Shown here: piece after piece, positions 39,627 to 49,261 of the stretch
How the letters are laid out: every line of letters starts with the position of its first letter
How positions within the stretch are numbered: position 1 is the first letter of the stretch
From: Nocardia elegans NBRC 108235
Lineage (GTDB): Bacteria > Actinomycetota > Actinomycetes > Mycobacteriales > Mycobacteriaceae
Length of the DNA: 64,000 nucleotides
NCBI RefSeq assembly: GCF_001612845.1
Contig: NZ_BDBF01000016.1
Span: 62,001-126,000, forward strand
Reading direction: 5' to 3'
Position numbers and translations under genes: made by a program
Notes under the pieces: generated by a model
The model's input: the letters and a program-made list of their open reading frames with translations, nothing else
Told to the model about the DNA's origin: nothing
The model's database searches: none

Positions 39627-39977
39627 CTATGCGGCCTTACGGGCGGGTTCGCTGCGGTACACCAGGTACTGCATCAGACCGCGGATCAGCAGCTGCTCGA
39701 AGTCCAGGCCGACCTTGGCGATACCGGCCTGCCGCCACATACCCATCGCGATTTTGCGTTCCACCGGCTGCGCCTTGTACCAGGGATGACGTCCCAGCGG
39801 ATCCTCGTCCGGCATGATCCAGCGGGTATCGGTGGGATCGACCGCGAATTCCGGTGAATCCCAATCGATGTCGACGTAGGGGTCGAAGTTCTTGTGCACC
39901 GAACCCTCGGACAGACCGCGCAGGATCTCGTGATACTCGGGATCGGCCGATGTGTTCTTTACGGCAGTGGACAGCAT
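39627..39977 (-). pseudogene. truncated AurF-like diiron oxygenase
   Basis: 116 residues that resemble only the N-terminal third of AurF-type diiron N-oxygenase family proteins (usually about 300 residues): EILRGLSEGSVHKNFDPYVD, FAVDPTDTRWIMPDEDPLG and GLDFEQLLIRGLMQY. The frame ends in EPARKAA just where the first iron-ligand helix region would continue, so no diiron site can form. The start has GGAGACACC upstream and looks functional. No downstream remnant is seen in other frames. It interrupts an otherwise conserved gene order. A short expressed stand-alone protein is the alternative. Confidence 0.6.
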
Positions 39978-40061
39978 CTTCGGTGTCTCCTTCGCAGTAC
40001 TCCTCCTGCGAAAGTTACCGAGCGTCACATGCAACCTGTTTCACAGGCGTGATCGCGGGCA

Positions 40062-41129
40062 TTACGAGCTGTTCTGCTCCGATCGCAGATTCGCCATGAT
40101 CTCCGCGACGGTGAGTTTGCGCCCCGGCTGATCCTCGTCGGAATCGGCGTGGCGACGACGGCGGGAACCGGCGGTGCCCATGGTCGTCGTGGGCTGGACG
40201 GGAGCCAGCCGCGGCACCGAGGAACTCGGGCGCGAGTCGCCGGACTCCGTGGCCGCCGGCTCGGAGGTCCCGTTCGCCGACGCGGTGGCGGATTTCGCCG
40301 AGCTCGCCGAGGGACCGTCGCTCTGCCGGCCGCCGGATGGGGCCGATCCGGACTCCGGCGACAGGGACTCCGATGGCTGGGACTCCGGCGGTCCGGACTG
40401 CGCGTCCCCGCCCTGGCGACCGCCGTTTCCGTCGCCGTTCACCGACGGTCCGGACGAAACGCCCTCCTCATCCGGCGCCTCCGCCGACACCACGGCGGTC
40501 TCGGCCGTCACCGGATCGTCGTACGGACTGGCGAAGGCCGGGGGTTCGGGATGATCGGGATCGAAGACCGGCGAGACCACGTGCAGCGGCACGGCAGGTG
40601 CGCTCCACGCGTCCCAGGTGTCGGTTTCCTGCGAGCTACCGTTCGCCACGGTCGCGTGGGTGAGCTCCTGCACCCGCACGGCCTCGGCGCGCAGCGCCGG
40701 TCGGTCGACCAGTAGGTCGCCGTCGAACAGCCGCTGCAGGCTTTCGCGCAACACGGTCAGTTCACTGCGCAGCGCGGCCAGTTCCGCGGCGTCCGCACCG
40801 ACCTCCCGGCGCACCCGCGATTCGACACCGAGTTCGTATTCGCGGCGGGCGGTTATCTCGCGTTCGAGCTGCAACTCGTAGACCTTCTGCAGGTCACGAG
40901 CCTTGGCCTGATCGATCGCCGCATCCCGGCGATAGCGGGTCGCCGCCAGCGCGGCCACCGCGGCGGCCCACAGAGCCGCGACCAAACCGACCCGGACCAA
41001 CTGCACATTGTTGCTGAAAATCAGAAACACACTGGCAATCAGACCGAGCAGAATTAATACGCCGACGACGATTTTTCCCGCGTTGTCCCGCTGTCGCGGG
41101 GAAGCACTGCTACGGGAGGGTGAAACCAT
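40062..41129 (-). CDS. DUF6779-type membrane protein (Rv3604c-like)
   Basis: 355 residues. Two membrane helices at about 18-62 (GKIVVGVLILLGLIASVFLI, LVRVGLVAALWAAAVAALAA), a coiled coil at about 70-135 (LQKVYELQLEREITARREYE), then a long Ser/Gly/Pro/Asp-rich disordered region and a conserved-looking C-terminal RKLTVAEIMANLRSEQNSS. The start ATG has GGGAGGG nearby. It is in line with folK and the DUF3180 gene. Function unknown. Confidence 0.8.
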   Translation of the reverse strand: MVSPSRSSASPRQRDNAGKIVVGVLILLGLIASVFLIFSNNVQLVRVGLVAALWAAAVAALAATRYRRDAAIDQAKARDLQKVYELQLEREITARREYELGVESRVRREVGADAAELAALRSELTVLRESLQRLFDGDLLVDRPALRAEAVRVQELTHATVANGSSQETDTWDAWSAPAVPLHVVSPVFDPDHPEPPAFASPYDDPVTAETAVVSAEAPDEEGVSSGPSVNGDGNGGRQGGDAQSGPPESQPSESLSPESGSAPSGGRQSDGPSASSAKSATASANGTSEPAATESGDSRPSSSVPRLAPVQPTTTMGTAGSRRRRHADSDEDQPGRKLTVAEIMANLRSEQNSS

Positions 41130-41199
41130 GTCCGCAAGGGTAGCTCGAATAGCGGACTCCGGCGCGCAGCCGGTCCGGAACTCCACCGGATCGCGTTAG

Positions 41200-41679
41200 C
41201 TATGAGGTAGCCGGTTCGTCTGGTGGCTCATGTGGCGCGCGGCAGCAATACTCCAGCCACAGCGCGGCGGCGACCAACACCACACCGGCGATCAAACCCA
41301 CGATGGCGCCGGGGGTGTCCGAGGCGGCCGCGCGGATATCCGACCGCTGCGGCAGCACCCAGATCAGGAAGCCCAGCCACACGCCGGCCGCCAGGGAACC
41401 CACCTGCGCCGAAGCCTTCGCCAGCGCCACCGCGCGGGCCGCGGTGATCGGATGCAACTGTTTCGGCCCGTCACCGATGCGGTGATCGCCGACGCGGGCG
41501 CGAATCACGAACGCCAGCACCGCTTCCACGGCGGCCACCGGATACAGCGAGGCGGCCGCGATCACGGTGATCGGCGGAAAGCTCGAATAGGCCCACCGAG
41601 TCGCCACCCATGCCACCGCGGCGGCGATCACGACATTGGCGAGCAGATCCAGAATCTTGGTCGGCCTCATGACGTTCAT
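41200..41679 (-). CDS. DUF3180 membrane protein (Rv3605c-like)
   Basis: 159 residues with four hydrophobic segments (ILDLLANVVIAAAVAWVATR; PITVIAAASLYPVAAVEAV; AQVGSLAAGVWLGFLIWVLP; GAIVGLIAGVVLVAAALWLE). It follows folK by 13 bases, as in mycobacteria. Function unknown. Confidence 0.85.
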   Translation of the reverse strand: MNVMRPTKILDLLANVVIAAAVAWVATRWAYSSFPPITVIAAASLYPVAAVEAVLAFVIRARVGDHRIGDGPKQLHPITAARAVALAKASAQVGSLAAGVWLGFLIWVLPQRSDIRAAASDTPGAIVGLIAGVVLVAAALWLEYCCRAPHEPPDEPATS

Positions 41680-41692
41680 GACCAGCCGCCGT

Positions 41693-42229
41693 TCATCGTT
41701 GCGCCGCGGACAGCGACAGGTCGGTGAGCCGGACGCCGTCGATCTCGTCCGGGTCGAGTTCGGCGAGCAGTTCCCGAACCGGCCGGGTCCGGCCGAGCAC
41801 CTCTAGCGTCGCGTCGGGTTCGACTTCGGCCCACGGCACCAGGACGAACGCGCGATTGTGCGCCTGCGGATGCGGCAGTGTCAGTTCCGGGTCCGCACTG
41901 GTCACCGGATGCAGCCCCGCGGGGCCACGCTCCGCGCACCAGACCACGTCGACATCCAGAGTCCGTGCGCCCCAGCGGATCTCGCGGACACGCCCGGACC
42001 GCTGTTCCAACCGCTGTCCGCGTTCGAGCCAATCGCGCGGGCCCAGTTCCGAATCCTCGACCACCACAACGGCATTGAGGTAGTCCTCCTGCGGCACTCC
42101 ACCCCACGGAGCGGTCGAGTACACCGACGAGACGGCGACCAGCTGCGGCGTCAGCGCCTCCACCACACCGCGGAGATGGGCGAGCCGATCTCCCAGATTC
42201 GACCCGATCGACAGCACCGCACGGCTCAT
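41693..42229 (-). CDS. folK: 2-amino-4-hydroxy-6-hydroxymethyldihydropteridine pyrophosphokinase
   Basis: A 178-residue HPPK that activates the pterin for dihydropteroate synthase. [14 protein letters not shown] at the start and the signature [12 protein letters not shown] near 84 are diagnostic; [15 protein letters not shown] follows. It overlaps folB by ATGA. Confidence 0.95.
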   Translation of the reverse strand: MSRAVLSIGSNLGDRLAHLRGVVEALTPQLVAVSSVYSTAPWGGVPQEDYLNAVVVVEDSELGPRDWLERGQRLEQRSGRVREIRWGARTLDVDVVWCAERGPAGLHPVTSADPELTLPHPQAHNRAFVLVPWAEVEPDATLEVLGRTRPVRELLAELDPDEIDGVRLTDLSLSAAQR

Positions 42230-42618
42230 CCGGCCACCTCCGGGGTCGGCGGTAATCCTCGCCGCCTGGTGGCCACCACGCGGACATCGGCGAAGGTGTG
42301 CGGAATCGGCGCCGAGGGCTTGTGCACGACCACCTCCGCTGCGGTGACGCGCTCGTCGCGCATCACATCGTCGGCGATCTCGGCGGCGACGGTCTCGATG
42401 AGATTGCGCGGCGGACCGGAGACGATCGCGACCGCGCGTTGCGCCAGCTCGCCGTAGTCGACGGTGGCCGACAGCTCATCGGTCGCGGCCGCCTTCGCGA
42501 AATCCAGCCACAGGGTGATGTCGACCAGGAATTCCTGGCCGTCGCGGCGCTCGAAGTCGAAGCAGCCGTGGTGACCGTAGGCGCGCAGACCGCGCAGCTC
42601 GATGCGATCGGTACTCAC
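42226..42618 (-). CDS. folB: dihydroneopterin aldolase
   Basis: A 130-residue aldolase releasing glycolaldehyde from dihydroneopterin. [30 protein letters not shown] and the active-site Lys in [10 protein letters not shown] near 99 are seen. The GTG start overlaps the folP stop (GTGA), fixing the start; a longer frame upstream is folP sequence read out of frame. Confidence 0.93.
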   Translation of the reverse strand: MSTDRIELRGLRAYGHHGCFDFERRDGQEFLVDITLWLDFAKAAATDELSATVDYGELAQRAVAIVSGPPRNLIETVAAEIADDVMRDERVTAAEVVVHKPSAPIPHTFADVRVVATRRRGLPPTPEVAG

Positions 42619-43562
42619 TCGCTCCCCTGATTGTGTGAACCGGCTTCGGCGGCTCGCCGCTCCACGGATTCGGCGGCCCACCGCTCTGCGGATTCGGCGG
42701 CCCGCCGCTCTGCGGATTCGGCGGCCCGCCGCCAGGCATCCGCGACGGCGATGGCGTCGAGCGACGACCGCACATCGTGCACTCGCACGCCCCATGCGCC
42801 GTGCTGAGCGGCCAGGGCGGAGATGGTGGCGGTGGCGACCTCACGCCCGTCGGGCGGGCGCGGTCCGGACTCGTCGCCCAGCAGCGAACCCAGGAAACGC
42901 TTGCGGGAGGCGCCGACCAGAATCGGCAACCCCTGGGCCGTCAGTTCCGGCAGTGCACCCAGCAGGGCCCAGTTGTGCTCGGCGTTCTTGGCGAAGCCGA
43001 GGCCGGGGTCCAGGACCAGCCGGCTCGGATGCACGCCGGCCGCCATGGCCAGATCCACCTGGGACGAGAGTTCGGCCAGCACCTCGCGCACGACGTCGTC
43101 GTAGTGATCGGCGGGGCCGATGTGGCGATGGTCGGCATTCGCCCGCCAGTGCATCAGAATCCACGGGATCTCCGCGGCCGCAACGACTTTCACCATCTCG
43201 GCATCCGCGCGACCACCGGATACGTCGTTCACCACGCTCACTCCGGCGTCGATCGCGGCGGCCGCGACACTCGCCCGCATGGTGTCCACACTGGTCGGCA
43301 CGCCGGCTTCCACCAGCCCGCGAATCACCGGGACCACCCGCTGGGCCTCGGTCTCCGGATCGATCCGAACGGCGCCCGGGCGGGTGGACTCACCGCCCAC
43401 ATCGATGATGTCGGCGCCCGCCTCGTACAGCCGCACGCCGTGGGCGACCGCGACCGCCGGATCGAGGTAGCGGCCACCGTCGGAGAAGGAGTCGCTGGTG
43501 ACGTTCACCACGCCCATCACCACGCACGAGCGCCCGTCCCGGGGAGTGATCAATGCGCTCAT
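42615..43562 (-). CDS. folP: dihydropteroate synthase
   Basis: A 315-residue TIM-barrel enzyme joining pterin and p-aminobenzoate; the sulfonamide target. [28 protein letters not shown] and [15 protein letters not shown] are the substrate motifs. The last 35 residues are an unusual tail built from repeats of AAESAERR, encoded by 24-bp DNA repeats. It lies between folE and folB in the folate operon. Confidence 0.95.
   Translation of the reverse strand: MSALITPRDGRSCVVMGVVNVTSDSFSDGGRYLDPAVAVAHGVRLYEAGADIIDVGGESTRPGAVRIDPETEAQRVVPVIRGLVEAGVPTSVDTMRASVAAAAIDAGVSVVNDVSGGRADAEMVKVVAAAEIPWILMHWRANADHRHIGPADHYDDVVREVLAELSSQVDLAMAAGVHPSRLVLDPGLGFAKNAEHNWALLGALPELTAQGLPILVGASRKRFLGSLLGDESGPRPPDGREVATATISALAAQHGAWGVRVHDVRSSLDAIAVADAWRRAAESAERRAAESAERWAAESVERRAAEAGSHNQGSE
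42642..42733 (-). repeat. 24-bp tandem repeats in the folP 3' end
   Basis: Nearly four copies of a 24-base unit (42642-42665, 42666-42689, 42690-42713, 42714 onward); copies two and three differ at one base. In frame, each adds eight residues of the RRAAESAE type. Confidence 0.85.
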
Positions 43563-43572
43563 GGGCGATCGC

Positions 43573-44244
43573 TCATTTGCGCAGGATCAGGTCGAGGGCC
43601 TCGGCGCGCGAGGACGCGTTGGTCTGCAGCAGGCCGCGGACCGCGGACGTGGTGGTGCTCGCGCCCGGCTTGCGGATGCCGCGCATCGCCATGCACAGAT
43701 GCTCGGCCTCCACCACCACGATGGCGCCCCGCGGATCCAGCTTCCGCATGACCGCATCGGCGATCTGGCTGGTCAGCCGCTCCTGGACCTGCGGCCGCTT
43801 GGCGTACAGGTCGACCAGGCGAGCCAGTTTGGACAGACCGGTGACCCGGCCGTGCGGGCCCGGGATATATCCGACGTGGGCGACCCCGTGGAAGGAGACC
43901 AGGTGATGTTCGCAGGTCGAGTACATCGGGATGTCGCGCACCAGCACCAATTCCTGATGCCCTTCGTCGAAGGTGGTGTTCAGCACCGAATCAGGTTCAA
44001 CGTACAGGCCCGCGAACATCTCGCGATAGGCGCGCGCGACCCGGGCGGGGGTATCGATCAGCCCGGGGCGGTCGGGGTCCTCTCCGACCGCGACCAGTAG
44101 TTCACGTACCGCGGACTCGGCCCGCTTCTGATCGAAGGGCCGACCGGTACCCAGCGCGATCGGAGCCGGTTCCTTCGCAACCACGGCGGCACCCGCGCCC
44201 GACGCCGAATCGGACCCGGCGGGAGCGCTGTTGTTGGCCGACAT
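43573..44244 (-). CDS. folE: GTP cyclohydrolase I
   Basis: A 223-residue enzyme that makes dihydroneopterin triphosphate from GTP. Zinc ligands lie in [12 protein letters not shown] and [28 protein letters not shown] is conserved. The ATG at 44244 follows GGAGGTG; an ATG six codons upstream overlaps that site. First gene of the folE-folP-folB-folK run, downstream of ftsH. Confidence 0.95.
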   Translation of the reverse strand: MSANNSAPAGSDSASGAGAAVVAKEPAPIALGTGRPFDQKRAESAVRELLVAVGEDPDRPGLIDTPARVARAYREMFAGLYVEPDSVLNTTFDEGHQELVLVRDIPMYSTCEHHLVSFHGVAHVGYIPGPHGRVTGLSKLARLVDLYAKRPQVQERLTSQIADAVMRKLDPRGAIVVVEAEHLCMAMRGIRKPGASTTTSAVRGLLQTNASSRAEALDLILRK

Positions 44245-44319
44245 ACGAGGACACCTCCACAATCACGTAAATCAACGCGCCGACAGCGCGGTTCGACCGT
44301 CGAGCCTAATCGCAGCCGG

Positions 44320-46728
44320 TCAGCGGTGGCTGTTCGGTCCGTCCCAATCGCCGTGATCCTGGGTGCCGTTCTGCGTCGATCCGTCCTGATCTCCGGGCCA
44401 TTCGGGCCGGCGATGACCGCCGCCGTAACGCTGCGGCTCGCCATAGCGCTGGGGCTCGCCGTATCCCTGGGAACCGCCGCCCTGAGGGGCGCCGCCGTAC
44501 TCCGGCTGCTGCGGCGATCCGCCCGCGGACGGATCCTCCTGCGGCGGCCAGCCCGGAGCCGACCAGCCTGCGGGAGCGCCGTAATCCGGCCGGGAGCCGT
44601 GCGTACTCTGCCGCGGATATCCCGGGCCACCCGCGGGCCGCGGGTAGTTCCCGGGCTGCGGGGCCGGATAGCTGTAGCCGGTCGGAGCCGGGGCCGGGTT
44701 GCGATGCCCCTCCTGCGGATAACCGTTGGCCGGTACCGGCTGCGGCGCGGGCTGCTGGCTCGGCGTGCGGGTTTCGGCTTCCTCCGGCCACGGTTCACCG
44801 CGTTCGGCGGCGAGCTCGCGCGGGGTCTTCACCGGCGGCCGATCCGAGGGCACGCGTTCACCGAAATCGTTGAAGGCGGTGATGCGCGGGCGCTTGTCGA
44901 CGGTGGCGAGCACCTGCTCGAGGTCCTTGCGGTGCAGGGTCTCGCGCTCCAGCAGCGCAATGGCCAGCGCGTCGAGTTCGTCGCGGTATTCGTTGAGGAT
45001 CGCCCATGCCTCGGTGTGCGCGGCCTCGATGAGGTTGCGCACCTCCTCGTCGATCTCGCGGGCCACCTCGTGCGAGTAGTCCGAGCCGGTGCCCATCGTG
45101 CGGCCCAGGAACGGGTCGCCCTGTTCCTGCCCGTAGCGCACCGCGCCCAGCCGGGCACTCATGCCGTATTCGGTGACCATCGCACGCGCGATCTTGGTCG
45201 CCTGGTCGATATCGGACGAAGCGCCGGTGGTCGGCTCGTGGAAGACCAACTCCTCGGCGGCGCGGCCACCCATCGCCATCACCAGGCGGGCGATCATCTC
45301 CGAACGGGTCATCAGGCCCTTGTCGTCCTCGGGCACGGTCATGGCGTGGCCGCCGGTGCGACCGCGGGCCAGGATGGTGACCTTGTAGACGGGCTCGATA
45401 TCCGGCATCGCCCACGCGGCCAGAGTGTGACCACCCTCGTGGTAGGCGGTGATCTTCTTCTCGTGCTCGCTGATGATTCGGCTCTTGCGGCGCGGGCCGC
45501 CGATCACGCGGTCGACCGATTCCTCCAGCGCCGGTCCGGTGATGACGTTGCCGTGCTCACGCGCGGTGAGCAGCGCCGCCTCGTTGATCACATTGGCCAG
45601 ATCCGCACCCGACATGCCGACGGTGCGCTTGGCGAGGCCGTCCAGATCGGCATCGGGGGCGATCGGCTTGCCCTGCGAATGCACCCGCAGGATCGCGCGC
45701 CGACCGGCGAGGTCCGGATTGCCGACCGGGATCTGACGGTCGAAGCGGCCCGGGCGCAGCAGCGCCGGGTCCAGGATGTCCGGGCGGTTGGTGGCCGCGA
45801 TGATGATCACACCGGTGCGGTCGCCGAAACCGTCCATCTCGACCAGCAACTGGTTCAGCGTCTGCTCGCGCTCGTCGTGCCCACCGCCGAGGCCGGCGCC
45901 GCGCTGGCGGCCGACCGCGTCGATCTCGTCGACGAAGATGATGCAGGGGCTGTTCTGCTTGGCCTGGTCGAACAGGTCACGCACGCGGGAGGCGCCGACA
46001 CCGACGAACATCTCGACGAAGTCGGAACCGGAGATGGTGAAGAACGGCACCCCGGCCTCACCCGCGACCGCGCGGGCCAGCAGCGTCTTACCGGTTCCGG
46101 GCGGGCCGTAGAGCAGCACGCCCTTGGGGATCTTGGCGCCCAGCGCCTGGTAGCGAGCCGGATTCTGCAGGAAGTCCTTGATCTCGTACAGCTCTTCGAC
46201 GGCCTCGTCGGCACCGGCCACATCGGCGAATGTGGTCTTGGGCATATCCTTCGACAGCTGTTTGGCCTTGGATTTACCGAAGCCCATCATGCCGCCGCGA
46301 CCACCGCCCTGCATCCGGGCCATCACGAAGACGAACAGGCCCAGCAGAATCACCATCGGCAGCACGAACAGCAACACCTGGGTGAACCAGCTGTCCTGTT
46401 TGACCGCGGTGTTGAACGGCGCTCCGGACTGCTGCACGTCGCGCAGGATCTGCGCGGAGACCTCGCTGCCGCCGGGATACTTGGCCATGATCTGGTTCTG
46501 GCCGCCGGTGGCGTCGTTGCCCTGTTTCAGGGTGATGCGCAGCTGCTGTTCTTTGTCATCGATCTGGACCTGCTTGACGTTCTGCTTGTCGGCAAGCTGG
46601 GTGAGCGCCACCGAGGTATCGACGTTCTTCCAGCCGCGCGTGTCGTTGCTGAAGTAGCTGACCAGATAGATCACGAGCAGGATGCCCGCGACTATGGCCA
46701 GGTTGCGAAACACTGTCTTGCGGTTCAT
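44320..46728 (-). CDS. ftsH: ATP-dependent zinc metalloprotease FtsH
   Basis: An 802-residue membrane AAA protease. Helices near 8-26 and 112-135 flank an extracytoplasmic domain; Walker A is [12 protein letters not shown] near 210; the M41 zinc site is HEGGH near 429-433, the mycobacterial variant of HEAGH. The C-terminal 150 residues are a Pro/Gly/Gln/Tyr-rich disordered tail with repeated QRYGEP, longer than in M. tuberculosis FtsH. It degrades membrane and regulatory proteins. Directly upstream of folE. Confidence 0.96.
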   Translation of the reverse strand: MNRKTVFRNLAIVAGILLVIYLVSYFSNDTRGWKNVDTSVALTQLADKQNVKQVQIDDKEQQLRITLKQGNDATGGQNQIMAKYPGGSEVSAQILRDVQQSGAPFNTAVKQDSWFTQVLLFVLPMVILLGLFVFVMARMQGGGRGGMMGFGKSKAKQLSKDMPKTTFADVAGADEAVEELYEIKDFLQNPARYQALGAKIPKGVLLYGPPGTGKTLLARAVAGEAGVPFFTISGSDFVEMFVGVGASRVRDLFDQAKQNSPCIIFVDEIDAVGRQRGAGLGGGHDEREQTLNQLLVEMDGFGDRTGVIIIAATNRPDILDPALLRPGRFDRQIPVGNPDLAGRRAILRVHSQGKPIAPDADLDGLAKRTVGMSGADLANVINEAALLTAREHGNVITGPALEESVDRVIGGPRRKSRIISEHEKKITAYHEGGHTLAAWAMPDIEPVYKVTILARGRTGGHAMTVPEDDKGLMTRSEMIARLVMAMGGRAAEELVFHEPTTGASSDIDQATKIARAMVTEYGMSARLGAVRYGQEQGDPFLGRTMGTGSDYSHEVAREIDEEVRNLIEAAHTEAWAILNEYRDELDALAIALLERETLHRKDLEQVLATVDKRPRITAFNDFGERVPSDRPPVKTPRELAAERGEPWPEEAETRTPSQQPAPQPVPANGYPQEGHRNPAPAPTGYSYPAPQPGNYPRPAGGPGYPRQSTHGSRPDYGAPAGWSAPGWPPQEDPSAGGSPQQPEYGGAPQGGGSQGYGEPQRYGEPQRYGGGHRRPEWPGDQDGSTQNGTQDHGDWDGPNSHR

Positions 46729-47039
46729 AGAGCGTCGGCCGGCGGGCCAGTCCTTTCCGGTGTTTCCGGTGTATGCCTACTATGCGTCGGGCGGGGCCGT
46801 ATCCATACCGGCACCGACCGGGTCGGGCAGAACGGATGCGGACAAGCCACGTTACCGCGTACGGTCTACTCGATACATCGCGCAGTTCGGCAGCTGATGC
46901 AGTTCAACAGGTAAACGGTCGGAGAACGCTGGTGGTTCCCGACCTATCGGGCGATCACCTCACGGTGTCCGTCCAAGTGGTCCCAATCATGGCATGCACG
47001 ACCTATTGTGAGCGACAACACAGGACGAACGCAGGGGGT
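46729..47039. other. divergent intergenic region, ftsH and unknown gene
   Basis: 311 bases without a recognised gene. A possible -10 TATTGT at 47004-47009 serves the rightward gene at 47040. No operator-type repeat was recognised. Confidence 0.5.
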
Positions 47040-47963
47040 ATGGACATAGTCGAGCTACGGACACCCACAGCGATACTGCGCCACGGCGGCGGGCGACTCC
47101 AGGTTCTGCGGCCGGGCACCGATGGCGAGCGGGTGCTCGACGTACCGGTGTCGGACCTGCTCAAGGTCCGGCTGAACCGGCGCGCCGACGACGCCGTCGT
47201 GATCGAGATCTATCTGCGTTATCCGAGTCCGGTCCTCACCGGCGTCCCGGCCGACCGCACCCCGCTCCCGGTGCTGATCGCCGAACACGACGTACCGGCC
47301 GCGACCGTGATCGTGGAGCGGATCAACTCCCAGATCCTGTCCACCCAGCGCATCGATATGTCGGCACCCGATCTGGTGCCTCCCGCGCCGGTCTGGGGTA
47401 AGACCGGGCCGACCCGGGCCGACGTGGACCGCGCGCTCCGGCGGATGGCGCCGCGGCGCGAGACCCGCGCGGCCGCCGGAGCGCTGCACACGATGGTCAC
47501 ACCCGAGGAATTCATGTTGGAGACGGCGATGGTCACCGCGGTCCCGCCGGCCGGACGGGGGCGCGGGCTGATGGCCGTCACCACCGAGCGGGTGCTGCTG
47601 CTCTCGATCGGATCGACTCCCCGCTACGCGCACGAGATGCCGGTTTCCGCGCTGATCTCGGCCGAGGTCGGCAAGGGTTCGGGCGACGAGCCGGGTGGTG
47701 ATTACGGCATCGACCTCACCGACGGCAACCGGACGCTGAGTTTTCTGGGGACCGACCGGGCCGATACCGATCGGATCGTCGGCGCGGTGAATTTCGCGAT
47801 TCAGCGCGAGTCCGCCGACGGCGCCGTAGCGCCGCCGGACCCCGGTGTGGCACAGCTGTATTCGGAGTGGGAACTGCTGGTCGAGCGTCATTCACTGGCG
47901 ATGGTCGACGATGCGCAGTTCCAGCGCTACGGTCGCGGGATCCTGCGCTCGCTTCCCGACTGA
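47040..47963 (+). CDS. hypothetical protein with PH-like C-terminal half
   Basis: 307 residues, not recognised as a named family. The N-terminal half is beta-rich (MDIVELRTPTAILRHGGGRL, VEIYLRYPSPVLTG-like). The C-terminal half (FMLETAMVTAVPPAGRGRGL, MAVTTERVLLLSIG) resembles bacterial pleckstrin-homology-like domains. No signal peptide or membrane helix. The ATG follows GCAGGGGG. Divergent from ftsH, convergent with the DUF1266 gene. Confidence 0.7.
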   Translation: MDIVELRTPTAILRHGGGRLQVLRPGTDGERVLDVPVSDLLKVRLNRRADDAVVIEIYLRYPSPVLTGVPADRTPLPVLIAEHDVPAATVIVERINSQILSTQRIDMSAPDLVPPAPVWGKTGPTRADVDRALRRMAPRRETRAAAGALHTMVTPEEFMLETAMVTAVPPAGRGRGLMAVTTERVLLLSIGSTPRYAHEMPVSALISAEVGKGSGDEPGGDYGIDLTDGNRTLSFLGTDRADTDRIVGAVNFAIQRESADGAVAPPDPGVAQLYSEWELLVERHSLAMVDDAQFQRYGRGILRSLPD

Positions 47964-47969
47964 GACGCG

Positions 47970-48791
47970 CTACTCCCCCTGGAGTGCGATGCGCCGCCAC
48001 GGACTGGTCGGCCGCATCCATAGTCGGACCAGTTCGAGCCGCCGATCGGTGCCGCCGGACTTGAGTTCGGCCAGATCCTCACAGGCCTGCCAGTAGGTCC
48101 AGCCGGTGAGATAGGCGTCGCCGAACTGCCGCCAATTGCGGTAGCGCTTCTGCGCCGGCGGCAGCGCGCGCATCACATAATCCCAGGCGGTATCGGCCTC
48201 GAGGTAGCCGGCGGTGAAGGCCATCCGTGCCACCGCCACCACCCGGGCGAGGTCCCAGGCCTGGATATCGGCCGGCAGCGGTTGCACCAGATGGCCGGTC
48301 AGATCGAGTTTGATCGCCTGGGACCAGATGTCGTAGTCGCGAACCAGCGCCTCCGGATTGTCCATTCCCCGGAACGCCCCGACCTGCCGCAGGAACGCGC
48401 GATGCCGATCGGCGCGTTCACCGAAGCGGTCGCGTTCGGGCGAGTTGAGGGCCGCGTTGACCAGCGGATGGACCAATGCGTACAGCGGCGCGTGCATCCC
48501 GTCGAGCAGCTGTTCCATCGACGCCATCGCCTCGGTCCCGTCGGTGATTCCCCAGGCTCCGGTCAGGGTGTCGATGGCCAGTTCGCGGCGGTCGCCGAGC
48601 GGATGTTCCCGCTCGGGCCCGAGCAACAGCGCGTCGTGAAACGCGTCCCAGCGGGCGGAATAGAACGCCCCCAGGGACAGCGCGCGCAATTCGTCGTCGG
48701 AAACCTGAGCGCCGGACCAGTGGTCGTCCTCGCGCTCGTCCAGTTCCGGGTAGGGGAATGTGGTCAGGGTCGGCATGTCGCGGGCAGCCAT
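47970..48791 (-). CDS. DUF1266 protein
   Basis: 273 residues. The helical C-terminal DUF1266 region is clear (WDLARVVAVARMAFTAGYLE, ADTAWDYVMRALPPAQKRY, FGDAYLTGWTYWQAC). The N-terminal part is acidic. Function unknown; DUF1266 genes are often found near contact-dependent or toxin-type loci, but nothing of that kind is next to it here. The start is MAARDMPTLTT; a longer frame upstream has no ribosome binding site. Confidence 0.8.
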   Translation of the reverse strand: MAARDMPTLTTFPYPELDEREDDHWSGAQVSDDELRALSLGAFYSARWDAFHDALLLGPEREHPLGDRRELAIDTLTGAWGITDGTEAMASMEQLLDGMHAPLYALVHPLVNAALNSPERDRFGERADRHRAFLRQVGAFRGMDNPEALVRDYDIWSQAIKLDLTGHLVQPLPADIQAWDLARVVAVARMAFTAGYLEADTAWDYVMRALPPAQKRYRNWRQFGDAYLTGWTYWQACEDLAELKSGGTDRRLELVRLWMRPTSPWRRIALQGE

Positions 48792-49008
48792 GGTTCCGAT
48801 TGTGTCGTATCGGCGATGCGGGAGTTCGATTATCTCCCGATGCCGTGTCGACTGTGACCCGCACGATTCGCCGCGTTCACCGATCGGGGCGCGCGAGAGG
48901 CGGATTTCGACGCTTCTGGACGCTTTGCCACAGTCCGATACACACATTTTTCACATTTGCCGTTTCATCGGGCGCCGCAAGCCCCTACCTAGGGCTACTC
49001 TCGGCGCC

Positions 49009-49257
49009 ATGAGCAACATCACCGTGCTGCGCGGGCTCGAACCCCGTGCCACCGAGCAGGAAATCTTTGCTGCCGCACAGGAATACGTGCGGAAGGTGGG
49101 TGGCCTGACCGGTCTGTCGTATGTCACGAAGCCGGCCTTCGACAAGGCGGTGGCCGCGGTGGCGGCGGCAACGACGACGTTGCTGGCGGAACTGCCCGAC
49201 CATCCGGTGACCCCGGCGGCGGAACCGCCGTTGCGCACGACCGGGGATCGGGTCTGA
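49009..49257 (+). CDS. DUF2277-like small protein
   Basis: 82 residues. The pattern LRGLEPRATEQEIFAAAQEY, VRKVGGLTG and AFDKAVAAVAAATTTLL fits the DUF2277 family of small helical proteins. Function unknown. It begins 217 bases from the divergent DUF1266 gene and is convergent with the PucR regulator. Confidence 0.75.
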   Translation: MSNITVLRGLEPRATEQEIFAAAQEYVRKVGGLTGLSYVTKPAFDKAVAAVAAATTTLLAELPDHPVTPAAEPPLRTTGDRV

Positions 49258-49261
49258 GCGC

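Noticed and set aside
41858-44100. Long plus-strand frames opposite folK, folB, folP and folE
   Set aside because: Antisense shadows caused by high GC; the minus-strand genes have complete motifs and coupled starts.
44326-46914. An 862-codon plus-strand frame opposite ftsH
   Set aside because: Antisense shadow of ftsH; no recognisable domain.
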